Below, in pieces: positions 6,130 to 7,459 of a DNA stretch of 7,459 nucleotides (position 1 is the stretch's first letter; each line of letters opens with the position of its first letter). The notes beneath the pieces were generated by a model, which saw only the letters and a list, made by a program, of their open reading frames with translations, ran no database searches and was not told where the DNA came from. Both the position numbers and the translations under genes were made by a program. This DNA comes from Actinomycetota bacterium. GTDB taxonomy: Bacteria > Actinomycetota > Actinomycetes > Nanopelagicales > Nanopelagicaceae. The DNA lies in assembly GCA_009699825.1 (NCBI GenBank), contig WLNM01000052.1, forward strand, positions 1 through 7,459, in the 5' to 3' direction.

Positions 6130-6151
6130 CGTCGGTGGGTCTCCGTACCTT
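6129..6151 (+). promoter_or_regulatory. LexA-independent (PafBC-type, RecA-NDp) recA promoter
   Basis: CCGTCGGTG (6129-6137), then exactly 8 bases, then TACCTT (6146-6151), matches the mycobacterial DNA-damage promoter TTGTCRGTG-N8-TANNNT except for CC in place of the first two T's. In mycobacteria this motif is activated by the WYL-domain pair PafB/PafC independently of LexA. Transcription would start near 6157-6159, giving a recA leader of about 40 bases. A nearby recA promoter of this kind below a more distal SOS promoter is also the arrangement described in mycobacteria. No pafBC gene is visible in this window. Confidence 0.7.
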
Positions 6152-6164
6152 CTGGACCGACACC

Positions 6165-6180
6165 AACGTCATATGACGTT
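6165..6180. repeat. 16-bp perfect palindrome in recA leader
   Basis: AACGTCATATGACGTT equals its own reverse complement over all 16 bases. It lies about 6 bases after the predicted proximal start of transcription and ends 6 bases before the AAAGGA ribosome-binding site of recA. It may be a protein-binding operator (roadblock position) or, as RNA, a 6-bp stem with an AUAU loop next to the initiation region. Confidence 0.6.
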
Positions 6181-6197
6181 TCATCGAAAGGAAAGAA

Positions 6198-7286
6198 GTG
6201 GCTACTGAAAAAAGTAATGACAAAGCTACAGAAAAAGCACAATCAGATCGTTCCAAAGCCCTAGACACAGCCCTCGCCCAGATTGAACGTCAGTTTGGCA
6301 AGGGTTCGGTTATGAAGATGTCAGAGCGACAGAATCAAGTTGTTGAAGTTATTCCAACAGGTTCTATCGGACTCGATATCGCACTTGGAATTGGCGGCCT
6401 TCCACGTGGTCGCATAGTAGAAATCTACGGACCAGAATCTTCAGGAAAAACAACTCTTACATTGCATGCAATTGCTAATGCTCAAAAGGGCGGCGGTATC
6501 TGTGCATTCATCGATGCAGAACACGCATTCGATGCTGAGTACGCAAAGAAACTTGGCGTAGATATTGATGCACTCCTTGTTTCACAACCAGATACTGGTG
6601 AACAAGCACTGGAAATTATGGACATGCTTATTCGATCAGGTGCCCTCGATCTAGTAGTTGTTGACTCAGTTGCAGCACTTGTTCCACGTGCTGAAATTGA
6701 AGGCGAAATGGGAGATTCACATATGGGTCTTCAAGCTCGCCTGATGTCACAGGCACTGCGCAAAATTACCGGTGCCCTTCATCAATCAAAGACAACAGCT
6801 ATTTTCATTAACCAACTTCGCGACAAAATTGGTGTCTTCTTTGGTTCTCCAGAGACAACAACAGGCGGTAAAGCACTCAAGTTCTACGCATCCGTTCGCC
6901 TGGATATCCGTCGTATCGAAACACTCAAAGATGGCCAAGACGCAGTCGGTAACCGCACTCGTGTCAAAGTTGTTAAGAACAAGATGGCTCCACCATTTAA
7001 GCAAGCAGAGTTCGACATTATTTATGGCACTGGTATTTCACGCGAAGGATCCCTTATCGATCTTGGTGTTGATATCGGAATCGTTAAGAAATCTGGCGCT
7101 TGGTACACATACGAAGCAGATCAATTAGGACAGGGTAAGGAAAATTCCCGCGCATTCCTTATCGATAATCCAGATCTTGCTAATGAAATCGAATCGAAGA
7201 TTCGTGCTCACTTTGCAACACCTGTAGAAGTCGATCCAGCGCTAGTCGCTGAAATCGATGAAGCAGCCGCTGAGGTTGATTTCTAA
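6198..7286 (+). CDS. recA: Recombinase RecA
   Basis: ATP-dependent strand-exchange recombinase that also triggers LexA self-cleavage in the SOS response; cytoplasmic, forming filaments on single-stranded DNA. Residues 19-45 form the N-terminal oligomerisation helix (ALDTALAQIERQFGKGSVM). Walker A is GPESSGKTT (78-86), Walker B-like LVVVDSVAAL is about 150-160, loop L1 includes EGEMGDSHMGLQARLMSQAL, and loop L2 includes FFGSPETTTGGKALKFYASV. The C-terminus is acidic. 362 residues is slightly long because of a charged N-terminal extension of about 16 residues. GTG at 6198 follows AAAGGA (6187-6192) by 5 bases, and an in-frame TGA at 6174-6176 rules out longer starts. No intein interrupts it, unlike some mycobacterial recA genes. 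GVFFGSPE replaces the more usual GVMFGSPE, a mild change. Regulation appears double: SOS box and PafBC-type promoter. Confidence 0.98.
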   Translation: MATEKSNDKATEKAQSDRSKALDTALAQIERQFGKGSVMKMSERQNQVVEVIPTGSIGLDIALGIGGLPRGRIVEIYGPESSGKTTLTLHAIANAQKGGGICAFIDAEHAFDAEYAKKLGVDIDALLVSQPDTGEQALEIMDMLIRSGALDLVVVDSVAALVPRAEIEGEMGDSHMGLQARLMSQALRKITGALHQSKTTAIFINQLRDKIGVFFGSPETTTGGKALKFYASVRLDIRRIETLKDGQDAVGNRTRVKVVKNKMAPPFKQAEFDIIYGTGISREGSLIDLGVDIGIVKKSGAWYTYEADQLGQGKENSRAFLIDNPDLANEIESKIRAHFATPVEVDPALVAEIDEAAAEVDF

Positions 7287-7459
7287 TTAGCCTTGATTTC
7301 GTAAAGGTTGAAAGAGGCGAAGGCTCTGACCCTTACTCAATAGCTCACACGATTGCACTTAATGCACTTGTGACTAGAGCGAAGAGTAAGGGCGAGCTTC
7401 TCGCTCACCTTAAAAAGCGCGGTATAGAAGATGATGTTGCTCAAGCAACGATTTATAAA
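7286..7459 (+). CDS. recX: Regulatory protein RecX, N-terminal part (3' end outside window)
   Basis: RecX binds RecA filaments and restrains their extension and activity. The frame gives GSDPYSIAHTIALNALVT, then RAKSKGELLAHLKKRGIEDD, the first three-helix repeat typical of RecX, running open to the right edge. A TGA at 7277-7279 closes the frame upstream. Between it and the conserved DPYSIA block there is no ATG, GTG or TTG. The best start is ATT at 7286, overlapping the recA TAA by one base (TAATT), with TGAGGT (7271-7276) as ribosome-binding site 9 bases away. The next in-frame GTG (7370) would delete the first helix. Position directly after recA is the standard one. Identity is strong; the start codon is unusual and could instead reflect a base error (ATT for ATG). 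Confidence 0.85.
   Translation, partial: MSLDFVKVERGEGSDPYSIAHTIALNALVTRAKSKGELLAHLKKRGIEDDVAQATIYK

Noticed and set aside
6173..6208. Small upstream ORF (ATG in the palindrome) overlapping the recA start
   Set aside because: Eleven codons, no ribosome-binding site; probably a chance result of CATATG in the palindrome.
6198..7286. Intein or insertion in recA
   Set aside because: The protein reads through all conserved motifs at normal spacing with no extra domain.
1..7459. Minus-strand genes, tRNA/rRNA, CRISPR arrays, insertion sequences or phage genes
   Set aside because: Minus-strand open frames lie almost entirely over well-supported + strand genes and encode nothing recognisable; no tRNA-like fold, spaced repeats, transposase or terminal inverted repeats were seen.

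Overview
The window is an ordinary, densely packed stretch of bacterial core chromosome. All supported genes are on the + strand. The gene order ftsK - rodZ-like - rimO - pgsA - cinA/pncC - clgR-like - (tetR) - DUF3046 - recA - recX is the one known from Actinobacteria. The AT-leaning codon use, short gaps and streamlined proteins point to a low-GC, small-genome actinobacterium such as the freshwater acI lineage (Nanopelagicales). That placement is inferred from gene order and composition; no rRNA or other marker is present to prove it.

Layout. Positions 1-1658 hold the 3' part of ftsK (DNA translocase motor and gamma domain); the frame is open to the left edge. A 130-base gap (1659-1788) can fold into two hairpins and carries a 9-base direct repeat. 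Next comes a tight run: a RodZ-like membrane HTH protein, RimO, PgsA, a stand-alone CinA C-terminal domain (PncC), a ClgR-like regulator, a TetR-family regulator and DUF3046 (1789-6004). Spacings there are a 14-base overlap, an ATGA overlap, and gaps of 2, 15, 22 and 31 bases. RimO has no visible ribosome-binding site, but a TANNNT -10 box ends 7 bases before its ATG, so it probably also has its own leaderless promoter.

The 193 bases before recA (6005-6197) are the richest part. They hold a perfect actinobacterial LexA/SOS box (CGAACAGGTGTTCG), a strong bulged hairpin with a GUAA tetraloop, a promoter resembling the mycobacterial LexA-independent DNA-damage (PafBC) type (GTCGGTG-N8-TACCTT), an inverted repeat around that promoter, and a perfect 16-base palindrome just before the recA ribosome-binding site. 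recA (6198-7286) is complete and has no intein. recX begins at its stop codon and runs off the right edge. Its frame has no ATG, GTG or TTG ahead of the conserved domain. The only plausible initiator is an ATT placed exactly where the A of a TAATG overlap would sit.

How the genes fit together: FtsK and RodZ serve division and cell shape, PgsA makes phosphatidylglycerol precursor, RimO modifies ribosomal protein S12, PncC recycles NMN, and ClgR controls Clp proteolysis and stress genes. RecA and RecX drive and restrain recombination and the SOS response. I see no phage, insertion sequence, CRISPR, toxin or other new multi-gene system. The new interest lies in regulatory DNA and start-site choice.
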